The notes under the pieces were generated by a model. It was not told the DNA's origin and searched no databases. It saw only the letters and a list, made by a program, of their open reading frames with translations. The position numbers and the translations under genes were made by a program. A DNA stretch of 64,000 bases, taken from the NCBI GenBank assembly GCA_903871605.1, contig CAIQHF010000051.1, forward strand, positions 62,001 through 126,000. Reading direction: 5' to 3'. Origin of the DNA: an uncultured Sphingomonadaceae bacterium. GTDB taxonomy: Bacteria > Pseudomonadota > Alphaproteobacteria > Sphingomonadales > Sphingomonadaceae. Each line of letters starts with the position of its first letter. Positions within the stretch are counted from its first letter, which is position 1. Shown here piece after piece: positions 42,901-52,400 of the stretch.

Positions 42901-45696
42901 GATCAGCCGCCGCCGCGCCGACAGGATCTCGCGCGTGTAGAGTGCGATCGCGACGCGCAGGCCGCGCACCGGCGCGCCTTTCAGATCGAGCACCGCGAGC
43001 TTGAGCCGATAGTCGACCGCACGCTGCATCCAGCCATCGGGCTTGATCCCGAGCCTGAGCGCCGAGGTGTAGATCGGCACCGAGCCCGACGCGGTCAGCG
43101 TCTCGCCATTGGCATCCTGATAGTCCATCTCGACGGTCATGCGCAGCGCTTGCTGCAGCGTCGGCACGTCGAGCGAGGTGCGCAGCGCGCCATGCGCGTC
43201 GAGCGCGAGCGGGATGGTGGTCGCGGCGGGCAGCGGCGGCGTCGCGCCTTCGTCATTCTCGTCCTGGTCGAGCGGGACGGTGCCTTCCTTCACCATGTTG
43301 CCGCCGAAGGTCCAGCCGTCCCAGCCGTCGGGGGTATCGGACAGCGCCGCATAGGCGGTGCGCAGCTTGACCGGCGCCTTGCCCGCGCCGCCGCCCGACA
43401 GATAGCCGACATAGAGATCGATCGGCAGATGCCTGGGATTGACCTGCGGCGCCTTCGGCCCGTTCACGCTCGCCCGCATCGACGGCAGCCGATATTCGTC
43501 GACGCGGATCGACTGGCCGGTGTCGATCGACGCGTCGCCGAGCTTCACCTGGACATTATAGTCGCCGTTCGGCGCGCCCTTGGGTGGCGTCCAGCTGCTT
43601 TCGCCGATCCCGTCGGCGCCGATCGTCAGCGGCATCTCGAAGCTGGTGCCCGATCCGCTGTGGCTCATCGACAGCGTTCCCGTTATGGCGCCGCCCGAGC
43701 GGAAGCCGGTCGGCGTCTGCGCGCGGTAGACATGCTTCATGTGCACCGTCTCGCCGGCGCGCAGCAGGGTGCGGTCGAAGATCGTGTGAAAGACCGGCTG
43801 GGCCGGCGCATAGCCATAGGGCTGGTCGAAATCATAGGGCGCGATGCCCTTGTTCCAGCTGGTCAGGACGAAGCTATAGTCGTCGCCGCGGTGCGCCGAG
43901 ACGATCAGCGCATGGCCGTCGGCGGTGTCGCAGCTGTCGTCGGATTGCGGATCGGGAAGCCCGCCGGGGATGACCAGCCGGCCCGAGGTGTCGGTGGTGC
44001 CGGTCGCGAACACCTTGCCGTCGCAGCTGTCGCTGACCTTGACCGCCGCGCCCGCCACCGGCCTGCCGGTGTCGAGCGCGGTTACCCAGGCGAGCGAGGC
44101 GGCGCGGCCCCATTTGAAATGCACTGCCATGTCGGTGACCAAGGCCGCCGCATCGACGTAGCGCGTCGCAGGCCGGCCGAGCAGCGCCTTGCCCAGCACG
44201 GGGCTCGCCAGCTCGACGACATAGAATCCGGGCTTGGTCAGCGGCACGCCCACCACCTCGAACTGCCGCCCGCCGCCGGGCAGCGCGAGCCGCATCCGCG
44301 AGACCGGCGTGCCGGCGCCCAGAAGCGGCGCCTCGCCGGTGTGGTTGACGCTGTGCGTGTGGCCCTTGGGACCCTCGTCGCGGATGTCGTCGTCCTGCGC
44401 CTTGGAGACGCGGCGCACCCAGTCGGCGACGGTGGCGTCGTCGGCGGCGATCCGCGCGGTGCCGCCCGCGACGCTGCGCACCGCCTGCCCGAGCCCCGGC
44501 TCGACGCCGCGCACGGTGAGCGGCAGCACGCCGCCCTGCTTGGCCTCGAGGATGCCGAACGGGGCAGCGAACTTGACCAAGGGCGGCGCCTCGGCGATCG
44601 CGACGTCGAGCGGGAAGCGGCGGGCGTTGGACAGCGGCCGGCCGCTTTCGTCCCTAAGATCGGCGGGGATCAGCAGCTTCGCGGTGATCGAGGGCGGCAC
44701 CGGGGCTGCGAATTTGACGCTTGCCAGCGTCGCGTCATGGTCCTTGTCGTCGACCGGGCTGAGCACATGCCCGCCGCCGACATCGAGCCGCACCGCCATT
44801 GCCTGCGTGCGCGGCACCGGTGCCGTGAACACGACGGTGATCGCCTCGACCGGATCGCAGCCCGCCGCCGCATTGACGCGCGAGCAGGTCAGTTTGGCCG
44901 AGAACTCGCTCCGCACGGTGAAGTCGAAGCGCTTGTCGATCCCCGCCGTCTTGCCGCCCGGCGAGCGGATCGACGCGCCCCACACCAGCGCCATGTCGCG
45001 CCCCGGCGGCAGCGGCCGGCGACATTGCAGCCCGACGACGGTCGACAGCGCCGCGGCGCGGTCCTGCGGCTTGGCCGGCAGCGGCGACGGGAGACCCGCG
45101 CTGTCGAGGAAGCTCGCGACGCGGTAATCGGTGCCGAGCGCGGCGATGACCTTGTCGGTCGTCTCGGGCGGCAGCAGATCGACCGCGATGCGTTCGCCGA
45201 TCCCGTCGACCGCGCAATAGGCGCCGGCGGCCACCGAACCGCGATCGACCGGGCCGTTGGTCGCGACGAAGAAGGTCTGCCCCTCCTCGATCTCGTCGCC
45301 GTCCGCGTCGGGCAGGATCGCGCGCGCGGTCGGGCCGCCGGTGTCGATCGTGAAGCGCCGCGTGCCGCGCACGTCGTGGCCGGCAAGCGACTTGAGATCG
45401 GGCTTGAGCGTCGCCTTGCAGCTGATCCCGCCGGGTAGTGGATGCGCATAGTCCCACACATAGGTGGCGGGATCGACCCAGCGACCCGCGCCGCCTACCG
45501 CGCAGTCCATCTTGATCGGCGCGTCGCCGCCGCCGAGCGGCGCCATCGGCTCGGAGAAGCGCAGCGTGAAGCGCGCGATCGCGGTGCCGTCGATGCCCGG
45601 GATCGCCTGGAGCACCGATGCCGGCGAATCGCCCGAGGCGGTGACGGGTGCAAGCACCAGCGCCACTGCCGCCGCCCGTGCCAACCAACCCCGCAT
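39979..45696 (-). CDS. Bacterial alpha-2-macroglobulin (thioester type)
   Basis: 1905 aa with a Sec signal peptide (RAAAVALVLAPVTASG). There is no lipobox Cys, so it should be soluble in the periplasm rather than a lipoprotein like E. coli YfhM. It has MG domains in the N-terminal two thirds, a bait-like region with Gly-rich KAVAAGGGGGGDLSALTRAD, and the thioester motif C-x-E-Q at Cys1461 (YPFGCFEQRLSKAV). A helical TED domain and a C-terminal receptor-like domain follow. The family traps foreign proteases that breach the outer membrane, while the adjacent PBP1C repairs the wall. Confidence 0.92.
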   Translation of the reverse strand: MRGWLARAAAVALVLAPVTASGDSPASVLQAIPGIDGTAIARFTLRFSEPMAPLGGGDAPIKMDCAVGGAGRWVDPATYVWDYAHPLPGGISCKATLKPDLKSLAGHDVRGTRRFTIDTGGPTARAILPDADGDEIEEGQTFFVATNGPVDRGSVAAGAYCAVDGIGERIAVDLLPPETTDKVIAALGTDYRVASFLDSAGLPSPLPAKPQDRAAALSTVVGLQCRRPLPPGRDMALVWGASIRSPGGKTAGIDKRFDFTVRSEFSAKLTCSRVNAAAGCDPVEAITVVFTAPVPRTQAMAVRLDVGGGHVLSPVDDKDHDATLASVKFAAPVPPSITAKLLIPADLRDESGRPLSNARRFPLDVAIAEAPPLVKFAAPFGILEAKQGGVLPLTVRGVEPGLGQAVRSVAGGTARIAADDATVADWVRRVSKAQDDDIRDEGPKGHTHSVNHTGEAPLLGAGTPVSRMRLALPGGGRQFEVVGVPLTKPGFYVVELASPVLGKALLGRPATRYVDAAALVTDMAVHFKWGRAASLAWVTALDTGRPVAGAAVKVSDSCDGKVFATGTTDTSGRLVIPGGLPDPQSDDSCDTADGHALIVSAHRGDDYSFVLTSWNKGIAPYDFDQPYGYAPAQPVFHTIFDRTLLRAGETVHMKHVYRAQTPTGFRSGGAITGTLSMSHSGSGTSFEMPLTIGADGIGESSWTPPKGAPNGDYNVQVKLGDASIDTGQSIRVDEYRLPSMRASVNGPKAPQVNPRHLPIDLYVGYLSGGGAGKAPVKLRTAYAALSDTPDGWDGWTFGGNMVKEGTVPLDQDENDEGATPPLPAATTIPLALDAHGALRTSLDVPTLQQALRMTVEMDYQDANGETLTASGSVPIYTSALRLGIKPDGWMQRAVDYRLKLAVLDLKGAPVRGLRVAIALYTREILSARRRLIGGFYAFDNSAKTTKLPVDCTATTDAQGLATCQLDPGVSGEVIAVATTTDADGNVARAVTSTYLAGDDDWWFGGDNGDRMDIVPDQKSYRTGDVAHVQVRMPFRNATALVTVEREGVLSSFVTTVSGKDPVVDVPMTGAYAPDVYISVEAVRGRIAGWRLWLADLARRWHLPFFSREGAAPTALVDLAKPSYRIGIAKVQVGWEGHQLHVAMRADRATYHIRDKARVAVQVLGPDGKPPREAEIAFAAVDEALLQLSPNDSWDVLGAMMGDRPLSVLTSTAQMQVVGKRHYGRKAVAAGGGGGGDLSALTRADFRPVLLWQGRVKLDAQGRAALIVPLADSLSSYKLVAVATAGGELFGTGSTTIRTVQDLQIFSGVPPLVRSGDQYGATFTLRNGSDHAMTVTANVDVQPAVAHGHPLTVSIPAGGAVPVTWRLTAPEGLSSLRWTVSATSSDGRAADRVQVDEQVVPAVPEESWAATFLHIVPGAQVPVTMPAGALPGRGGIDVALTSSPAAPLAGVRAYMLAYPFGCFEQRLSKAVALDDRAAWNVQMGDLPTYLADNGLLRYWPDQDAPGSIALTAYALSMTAEAGLPWPADGKAKLMDALRGVVDGRITEEGEAPGDKRLLRLAALAALARNGASTTAMLAQASIPLGDMPTATLADWLVTLDRTPGVDPKFAAQAEAMLRTRIVYEGTRLDLADKAVAPWWMMVSDDEMAVKALLAVTGRPGWDGEAPKMMIGVAQRQMRGHWDTTPANAWGTIAVRRFAAAYPGTATGVTTARLGAQTISRTWPSPAPIVFRPPSGAAALLLSHDTQPGPWASVSVRAAVPLAAPAFAGYRVTRQLFFVTRAHPDRLSRGDVLKVRLTVEAPVDRTWVVVEDPIPAGASIVSGEGGQSALLAGEAGGGGGASPSYVERGLDAWRGYFGWLPRGTTTVEYVVRLNGAGRFLLPPTRVEAMYSPEIHAALPNRPLVVAP

Positions 45697-45890
45697 GTCG
45701 CTCTCCGATCGCGATCGAGAATGACGCGGAGTTGCCGCCGCGTCCAGCGATCAAGCGTTCGATAATGCCGACGAGCAGAGCAGGTGGCCGCGATCGATCG
45801 TCTGGCAGTCAGCACGATGCGTATCGTTGGGCGCTGGCGTTGCGGACGGTGCGGCCGGTCTCGTTCTCTCTTGCCGCCGGACGCGGACGA

Positions 45891-46496
45891 TCAGCCCTGC
45901 AGGCGCCTCTTGAACAGCGTCCTGACCAGCCGGTCTTCCAGGACGCGGCCGCCGACATAGAGCGCCGCGAATATCGCCGCGAAGACATAGGCCGAGGTCG
46001 GCGAGGGCTTCTTGTCGTGCCCCCTGCCCCCTCCATCATCCTTTCTGGGCTTTTCGGGTGCGGGCGCGCCGAGTGCCTTGTCGATCGGGTTGAGCGGCAT
46101 ATAGGCCGCCTTGGCGGCTGCCTTCTTCGCGTCCGTGGCTTCGGTCGACGGCTTCTGAAATGTACCCAGGACGACGGTCAGCTGCGCGATGGCCACGAAC
46201 AGCAGCGGCGCCAGAAAGCAGAACAGCAGCGCCCGGCTGACCAGGTGATAGCGAAGCATGGGCCCCGCCGTGCCCTTGTCGATCCGCAGGACGCCGCTGT
46301 CGAAGACCGACATCTTGTCCTGCGCGGCCGGGTCCTTCTTGCGGAACGTCAGCGTGTCGCCGTTACGATCGTGGCTGGTGCCGGCCTGGTCGAACAGCGG
46401 TGCGAGCCGATCGAAGGCCTGATCGTTCGATTGTTCGGGGGCGAGCGGCAGGCTGCCCCTGACATGCCAGATCCAGTCGATGAAACGCCAGGTCAC
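45891..46496 (-). CDS. Membrane protein of unknown function
   Basis: 201 aa from GTG 46496 with GAGG upstream; a longer in-frame start at 46628 gives an unlikely Arg/Asp-rich extension. A soluble N-terminal part (about 1-85) contains DRNGDTLTFRKKDPAAQDKM. It is followed by a membrane helix (LVSRALLFCFLAPLLFVAIA), a charged Pro/Gly/Lys linker with KDDGGGRGHDKK, and a second membrane helix (TSAYVFAAIFAALYVGGRVL). The termini would face the same side. No family recognised; no obvious link to its neighbours. Confidence 0.65.
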   Translation of the reverse strand: MTWRFIDWIWHVRGSLPLAPEQSNDQAFDRLAPLFDQAGTSHDRNGDTLTFRKKDPAAQDKMSVFDSGVLRIDKGTAGPMLRYHLVSRALLFCFLAPLLFVAIAQLTVVLGTFQKPSTEATDAKKAAAKAAYMPLNPIDKALGAPAPEKPRKDDGGGRGHDKKPSPTSAYVFAAIFAALYVGGRVLEDRLVRTLFKRRLQG

Positions 46497-46624
46497 AATA
46501 TCGCCTCGTGGAAGATGTTCGGGGCCGTCGGTCGCATCGCCCCGTACGTCGCGTCGCGCGTCGCGATCCCCGCGGGGCAGGGCGATCGCAGCGGCGGAAG
46601 GCCGTGCGGCCCTGGCGGTTCCCG

Positions 46625-47614
46625 TCACTCCGCGGGCACTGCCAGCATCGCGTCAGCCCGCGCAAATCGGGCCTTGAGCGTCTTCCAACCTTCGCTGAAC
46701 GGATAGGTCATCTGCTCGCGGATCGACATGCGTCGCCCGCCTTCCATGCCGAGCAGCTCGGCTTCGCCGTCGATGCAGGTGCCGAACATGCGATCGATGA
46801 AGATGTAGGAGCCGGAATAATTGCTCCGCGTCGATTCATAATCCTGCGAATGGTGCAGGCTGTGATGCTCGGTGGTGTTGAACAAATAGCGCCACCATCT
46901 AGGCGAATTGAACCGCACGTTGATATGCTGGTAGGTGCCGATCGCCATACCGAACGCACCAGCGATCAGCGCGGCCCTCGGCAGGAAATCGAAGAAACCG
47001 CCGACGCCGAGCCCGATCAGGAACAGCTCGACCGGGTTGCCGACCGCGCCCTTGTTGATGTTGAGCTGGGTAATGTAGTGATGCACCGAATGGGGAAGCC
47101 ACAGCGGATACCAATTGTGCATCCCGCGGTGCATCCAATATTGCCCGAAATCGAAGACGAACGAGATCAGGAACGCCTGCACCAGCAACGGCAGGCCCGT
47201 AAACCATTTGAGCTTGTCCCAGTGGAAGGCGTGCTGCATCGCCTTGATCGCGACGTCGCTGCCGATATAATTGTCGACGATCCGCAGCAGCGTATAGCCG
47301 AGCCCGACATAGAAGAGATCGGTGACCAGTTCCTTCCAGGTCAGCTGCCAGCTCTCGTAGCGCGGATTGACCCATTCGAGGCCGAGCAGAAGCAGCTTGA
47401 AGGCGATGCCGATGCCGATGGCAGTCGACGCCTTGGCGATCGAATTGGGTGCGTAATACCAGAATGCCAGCAGCGCGAACAGCATCGTCGGCTGAAACCA
47501 GGTGAAGACGAACTGCTTGACCGGGCCGCCTTCGACCCTGGGGATGTTCTCCCAGCCGACGGTTACCGGCGCCTGTGTTCCGATCACCCTGTTGCCGACG
47601 CGAATTCCGTCCAT
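46625..47614 (-). CDS. Fatty acid hydroxylase / sterol desaturase family membrane enzyme
   Basis: 329 aa from ATG 47614 with GGGGA five bases upstream; the in-frame ATG 47674 lies inside an operator-like dyad. Non-heme di-iron membrane hydroxylase: His boxes WMHRGMH (HxxxH), LPHSVHH and EHHSLHHSQDYE, with four or more hydrophobic segments (for example TMLFALLAFWYYAPNSIAKA). Members hydroxylate or desaturate fatty acids, sterols or carotenoids. The exact substrate is unknown. It follows the allophanate hydrolase gene on the same strand but has its own putative operator. Confidence 0.88.
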   Translation of the reverse strand: MDGIRVGNRVIGTQAPVTVGWENIPRVEGGPVKQFVFTWFQPTMLFALLAFWYYAPNSIAKASTAIGIGIAFKLLLLGLEWVNPRYESWQLTWKELVTDLFYVGLGYTLLRIVDNYIGSDVAIKAMQHAFHWDKLKWFTGLPLLVQAFLISFVFDFGQYWMHRGMHNWYPLWLPHSVHHYITQLNINKGAVGNPVELFLIGLGVGGFFDFLPRAALIAGAFGMAIGTYQHINVRFNSPRWWRYLFNTTEHHSLHHSQDYESTRSNYSGSYIFIDRMFGTCIDGEAELLGMEGGRRMSIREQMTYPFSEGWKTLKARFARADAMLAVPAE

Positions 47615-47671
47615 CTTGTCCCCGCAATATCGAGTCTCGACCCGAGAATAGCTAAGATCGCGCCACGACGT

Positions 47672-47691
47672 CATACGTCATCGGACGTATG
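47672..47691. promoter_or_regulatory. Dyad operator CATACGT-N6-ACGTATG upstream of the hydroxylase gene
   Basis: Perfect 7-bp inverted repeat (47672-47678 and 47685-47691), 58-77 bp upstream of the chosen start codon and just after the allophanate hydrolase stop. The size suits a TetR- or LuxR/MarR-type dimer. No regulator gene lies next to it. Confidence 0.55.
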
Positions 47692-47707
47692 CGCCGCCCA
47701 CGGACCG

Positions 47708-49459
47708 TCAGCGTTGCAGGTAGCGCCGCCAGCCGCCGAGCGCGGTGATGTCCTCGGCGCCGATCGTCGCGCGCGGCTCGGCGACGAAGCCCTTGACCAG
47801 GCTGCCGTCCTCCAGCGTTACGGTGCCGATCGCGAGCGGCGGGGGCACGTCGGCGACGAAGCTGCCGAACGCCGCCATGTCGAGCTCATAGACCTCGAGC
47901 GCGATCGAGCCGCCGTCCTCGCTGTGAACCAGCGCGGGCTTGGGCGGCACGCTGTCGGCGATCGCGTAGAGCCGGTAGGAGGGCGCGGTCTTCGCCTCGC
48001 CGACGAAGCGCGCATCGCGCGAGGTCAGCTGCCAGTGTAGCGGCATGTCCTTCAGATGCGCGCCGACGACGGCCAGCTTCACGGTCTCCATGCGTCCCTC
48101 CAGGTCGAGCGGCGGCCGATCGGCCGGCGCGGGGAAAAGCGTTTGCGCAGCGTCGATCAGGCTGCGGTCGCTGCCCGCCGGGCCCATCAGCGTGACGCCG
48201 AAGCCGACGCCGCTCGCATAGGTGCCGGTCGGCACCGCGATCGCGGCCATGTCGAGCAGATTGACGAAATTGGTGTAGGCGCCGAGGTGCGCGTTGAGCC
48301 CGATCGGCGCCGCGAGCATTTCAGTCACGCGATAGCTGGTCGGCGCGGTCGGCAGCGCGAGCAGGTCGACCGACGCCCACATCTCTTCCGCCAGGCGCGC
48401 GAGGTCGGCGAGGCGGTAGCCCGCCTGGAACAGGTCGACCGCGCTATAGCCCTGGCCCTGCTCGACGATGGTACGGACGACGGGGTGGATCGACTCCGGG
48501 TCGTCGCGCAACAGATCCTGCAGCGCCGCGGCGCGCTCGGCGACCCACGGGCCGTCGTAGAGCAGACGCGCGGCCTCGCCCAGCGGTGCCATGTCGATCT
48601 CGACCAGCTCGGCATCGAGTTTTCGCAGCGCGGCATCATAGAGCGCGGCGGATTCGATGTCGCCGAACCAGGGCCGCTGGTCGTCGCGCGGTATGCCGAT
48701 TCGGCGCCGTGCGCGGGGCACGTCGGCGACCTCGCGCGAGAGCGCGTCCTCGCGATCCAGGCCGGCGACGCTGTCGTCGACCAGCGCGGCGTCGCGCGCG
48801 GTTCCGGCGAAGACGGTGATGCAGTCGAGCGTGCGGCAAGCGGGGACGAGGCCGCGGCTGCTCCACCGGCCGCGCGTCGGCTTGAAGCCGATCAGATGGT
48901 TGAAGGCGGCGGGGACGCGCCCCGATCCCGCAGTGTCGGTGCCGAGCGCGAACGCGACCAGCCCGGCCGCGACCGCGACCGCCGAGCCCGAGCTCGATCC
49001 GCCGCTGATCCAGGCGCGGTTATAGGCGTTGCGCGGAATGCCATAGGGGCTGCGCGTGCCGTTGAGCCCGGTGGCGAACTGGTCGAGATTGGTCTTGCCG
49101 ACGGGAATCGCGCCCGCGGCGACGAGCCGCTCGATCACCGTCGCCGAGCGCGTCGGGGAATAAGCGAAAGCGGGGCAGCCCGCAGTCGTGTCGAGCCCCG
49201 CGACGTCGATATTGTCCTTCGCCGCGAAGGGCACGCCTGCGAGCGGCAAATCCTCGCCCGCGGCGATCCGCGCATCGACCACCGCCGCCGCCGCGCGCAG
49301 CGTCTGCGCGTCGAAGCGCGAGATCCACACCGCGGGCTGGATCGCCTCATAGGCGTCGAGACGGCCGATCACCTCGTCGATCACCTCGACGGCGGTGCGG
49401 CGGCGCGCGCGGACCTCGGCGGCGATGGCGTCCGCGGAAAGGCAGTCGAGTGCGGTCAT
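47708..49459 (-). CDS. atzF: Allophanate hydrolase
   Basis: 583 aa. Splits allophanate into CO2 and two ammonia. N-terminal amidase-signature domain with the Ser-cisSer-Lys triad: Lys81 (PFAAKDNIDVAG), Ser155 in ISGGSSSGSAVAVAAG, nucleophile Ser179 in LGTDTAGSGRVPAAF. The C-terminal domain (about 470-583) ends FVAEPRATIGAEDITALGGW and is the family-specific AtzF C-domain. ATG 49459 overlaps the carboxylase stop (ATGA). Last enzyme of the carboxylation route for urea or guanidine nitrogen. Confidence 0.94.
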   Translation of the reverse strand: MTALDCLSADAIAAEVRARRRTAVEVIDEVIGRLDAYEAIQPAVWISRFDAQTLRAAAAVVDARIAAGEDLPLAGVPFAAKDNIDVAGLDTTAGCPAFAYSPTRSATVIERLVAAGAIPVGKTNLDQFATGLNGTRSPYGIPRNAYNRAWISGGSSSGSAVAVAAGLVAFALGTDTAGSGRVPAAFNHLIGFKPTRGRWSSRGLVPACRTLDCITVFAGTARDAALVDDSVAGLDREDALSREVADVPRARRRIGIPRDDQRPWFGDIESAALYDAALRKLDAELVEIDMAPLGEAARLLYDGPWVAERAAALQDLLRDDPESIHPVVRTIVEQGQGYSAVDLFQAGYRLADLARLAEEMWASVDLLALPTAPTSYRVTEMLAAPIGLNAHLGAYTNFVNLLDMAAIAVPTGTYASGVGFGVTLMGPAGSDRSLIDAAQTLFPAPADRPPLDLEGRMETVKLAVVGAHLKDMPLHWQLTSRDARFVGEAKTAPSYRLYAIADSVPPKPALVHSEDGGSIALEVYELDMAAFGSFVADVPPPLAIGTVTLEDGSLVKGFVAEPRATIGAEDITALGGWRRYLQR

Positions 49460-52400
49460 GCGCGGACCAGCGCCATCATCGGCGCGCCCGGCGTGACGCT
49501 CTGCCGCTCGGCGACGTACAGCGCGGCTACCGTTCCGGCCGCAGGGCTCGCGACGGGAAATTCGGTCTTCATGGCCTCCATCACCGCGATCGTCTCGCCC
49601 GCGGCGACCGTGTCGCCGACAGCCTTGGTCAATTTCCAGACGCTGCCGCCAAACGGCGCCTCGACCAGTTCGGCGCCCGCGGGCAGCACGATCGCGTCGG
49701 CGGGTTCGTCGGTGCCGCTCTCGCTCAGGCTGGCGACGCGATCGAACTCGCCGCGCCGCTCCCATTCGGCGCGCTCGGCGGCGAAGGCAGCGTTGCGGCG
49801 CGTCTCGAACGCCTCGATCGAGGCGGCGTTGTCGGCGAGGAAGGCGCGATAGTCGGCGAGCCGGAATTCGGTCTCCTCGATCTCGATCGAGCGACGGCCG
49901 AGCGGGAAGTCGCGACGCCATTCGGTGAGTTCGTCGTGGCTTACCGGGAAGAAGCGAATCTGGTCGAAGAAGCGCAGCAGCCAGGGCTTGCCCTCGGTGA
50001 ACGCGCCGCCCTGCCGATAGGTATTCCACACCTGGATGGTGCGGCCGAACAGCTGGTAGCCGCCCGGGCCCTCCATCCCGTAGATGCACATATAGGCGCC
50101 GCCGATCCCGACGACATTGGGCGGCGTCCAGGTCCGTGCGGGATTATATTTGGTCGTCACCAGCCGGTGGCGCGGGTCGATCGGCGTCGCCACCGGCGCG
50201 CCCAGATAGACGTCGCCGAGCCCGTAGACGAGATAGCTCGCGTCGAACACGGTGCGGTGGACGTCGTCGGCGCTGTCGAGCCCGTTGGCGCGGCGGATGA
50301 ACTCGATATTGTCGGGGCACCAGGGCGCGTCGTCGCGCACCACCGCCATGTAGCGCTCGATCGTCTGATGGATCGCGGGATCGTCCCAGCTCAGCGGCAG
50401 GTGCACGATCCGCGAGGGGATGGCGAAATCGTCGAGATCGCCGAGCTCATCCTCGATCGCGATCAGCCGCTCGAGTATCTCCTTCTCGGGCAGCCGCACG
50501 CCATCGGTGTGGACCTGGAAGGAGCGGATGCCGGGCACGATGTCGAGGATGCCGGGCAGGCCCAGCGCCGCGAGCGCGGTGGTCGTCGCGTGGACGCGCA
50601 GTCGCAGCTCGAGATCGAGCGTGATCGGGCCATATTCGACGAGCAGGTTGCGGTCGCCCTGGCGACGGTACAGCACGCGCGGGCGGCGGCCCGAAGCCGC
50701 GAGCTCGGCGAGGATCGCGTCCGATCCGCCGCCGACGTTGCGCGGCGGCGCCGACGAAGCGCGGCCCTCGATCCACTGCTCGCCCTCGGCATCGGCGGTC
50801 GCGGCATCGGCGAGGCTGACCGCGGCGAAACGGATGCGGTCGCCCGGCGCGAGCTGGCCGACCTTCCACAGATCGGCGGCGATCACCACGAACGGGCAGA
50901 CGAAGCCGCCGAGCGACGGGCCGTCCGGCCCCAAGATGATCGGCATGTCGCCGGTGAAGTCGAGCGCGCCAATGGCATAGGGATTGTCGTGGATGTTCGA
51001 CGGATGCAGCCCCGCCTCGCCGCCATCCTGGCGCGCCCAGCGCGGCTTGGGGCCGTCGAGCCGGACGCCGGTGCGGTTGCTGTTGTAGTGGACGCGCCAG
51101 TCGGCGGTGAGGATCGTCTCGATATCTTCGGGCGCGAAGAAATCGGGGGCGCCGTGCGGGCCGTATAGGACGCGGATCGTCCAGTCTGGGCCGAAGGTCG
51201 TCTGCTCGATCATCCGCGGTCCGGGGATCACCGCGGGCGGGTGCGGCGCGAGGTGCAGCGTGTCGCCCACCAGCAGCCTTCGGCCGCCATGACCGCCGAA
51301 TTCGCCCAGATCGAAGGTGCTGCCACTGCCGAGATAGGCGGGAATGTCGAGCCCGCCCGCGAACAGGATGTAGCCGCGCAGGCCGCCGCCCTGGACGCGG
51401 CCAAGCGCGAGCACCTGTCCTGCGTTGACGGGGACCGCCTGGTTGCGCGGCACCGGCTTGCCGTCGAGCGTCGCCTGGAAGTCGGCGCCGGTCAGGCAGA
51501 GGCGCGTCGCCGTGTTGAACGCGAGCGTCGGGCCGGTGACGGTGACCTCGAGCCCGGCGGCGTCGGCGTCATTGCCTAGCAGCGCGTTGCCGAGGCGAAA
51601 GGCGCGCGAATCCATCGGCCCCGACGGCGGCACGCCGACGTCCCACAGCCCGATGCGGCCCGGATAATCCTGCACCGTGGTCAGCGTCCCCGCCGCGCGC
51701 ACCACGATGCTGCGTGGATGGTGCTCGACGCTTTCGAGCGAGCGCGTCGAAACGTCGCCCGAGACGAAATCGGCGCTGCGCGCGACGTCGCGCAGCCAGC
51801 GCAGATTGGTCTCGATCCCGGCCAGCCGTGTCGCGTCGAGCGCGGCCTGCATCGCCGTCACCGCTTCGTCGCGGCTGTCGGCGTGGACGATCAGCTTGGC
51901 GAGCATCGGGTCGTAATAGGGCGAAACCTTCGACCCGCTCTCGACCCAGGTCTCGACGCGGGCGTCGGCGGGGAAGGCGACCTGCGTCAGCGTCCCAGAC
52001 GCCGGGCGGAAATCGACCGCCGGATCCTCGGCGTAGAGCCGCGCCTGGATCGACCAGCCGCGCGGCGCGGGGACGGGGGCGTCGAGGAAGGCGAAGTCGC
52101 CCGCCGCGCCGCGGATCATCCATTCGACCAGATCGATCCCCGTCACCTGTTCGGTGACGCCATGCTCGACCTGGAGTCGGGTGTTGACCTCGAGGAAGAA
52201 CCAATCGCGGCGTTCGGCGTCGTAAAGGAATTCGACCGTACCCGCCGAGCGGTAGCGTGCCGCCTTGCCGAGCCGGATCGCGGCTTCGGTCAGCGCGGTG
52301 CGGATGATCGAGGGAAGATCGGGGGCGGGAGCCTCCTCGATCACCTTCTGGTTGCGGCGCTGGAGCGAGCAGTCGCGCTCGCCGAGCGCGACGACACGCC

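Noticed and set aside
41458..45438. A 1326-codon open frame antisense to the alpha-2-macroglobulin gene
   Set aside because: Composition is Arg/Asp/His-biased as expected from the complement of a G+C-rich gene; no family signature and no ribosome binding site.
49460..50089. Upstream extension of the allophanate hydrolase frame
   Set aside because: It runs through the carboxylase gene in another frame; the ATG at 49459 overlaps the carboxylase stop and begins family sequence.
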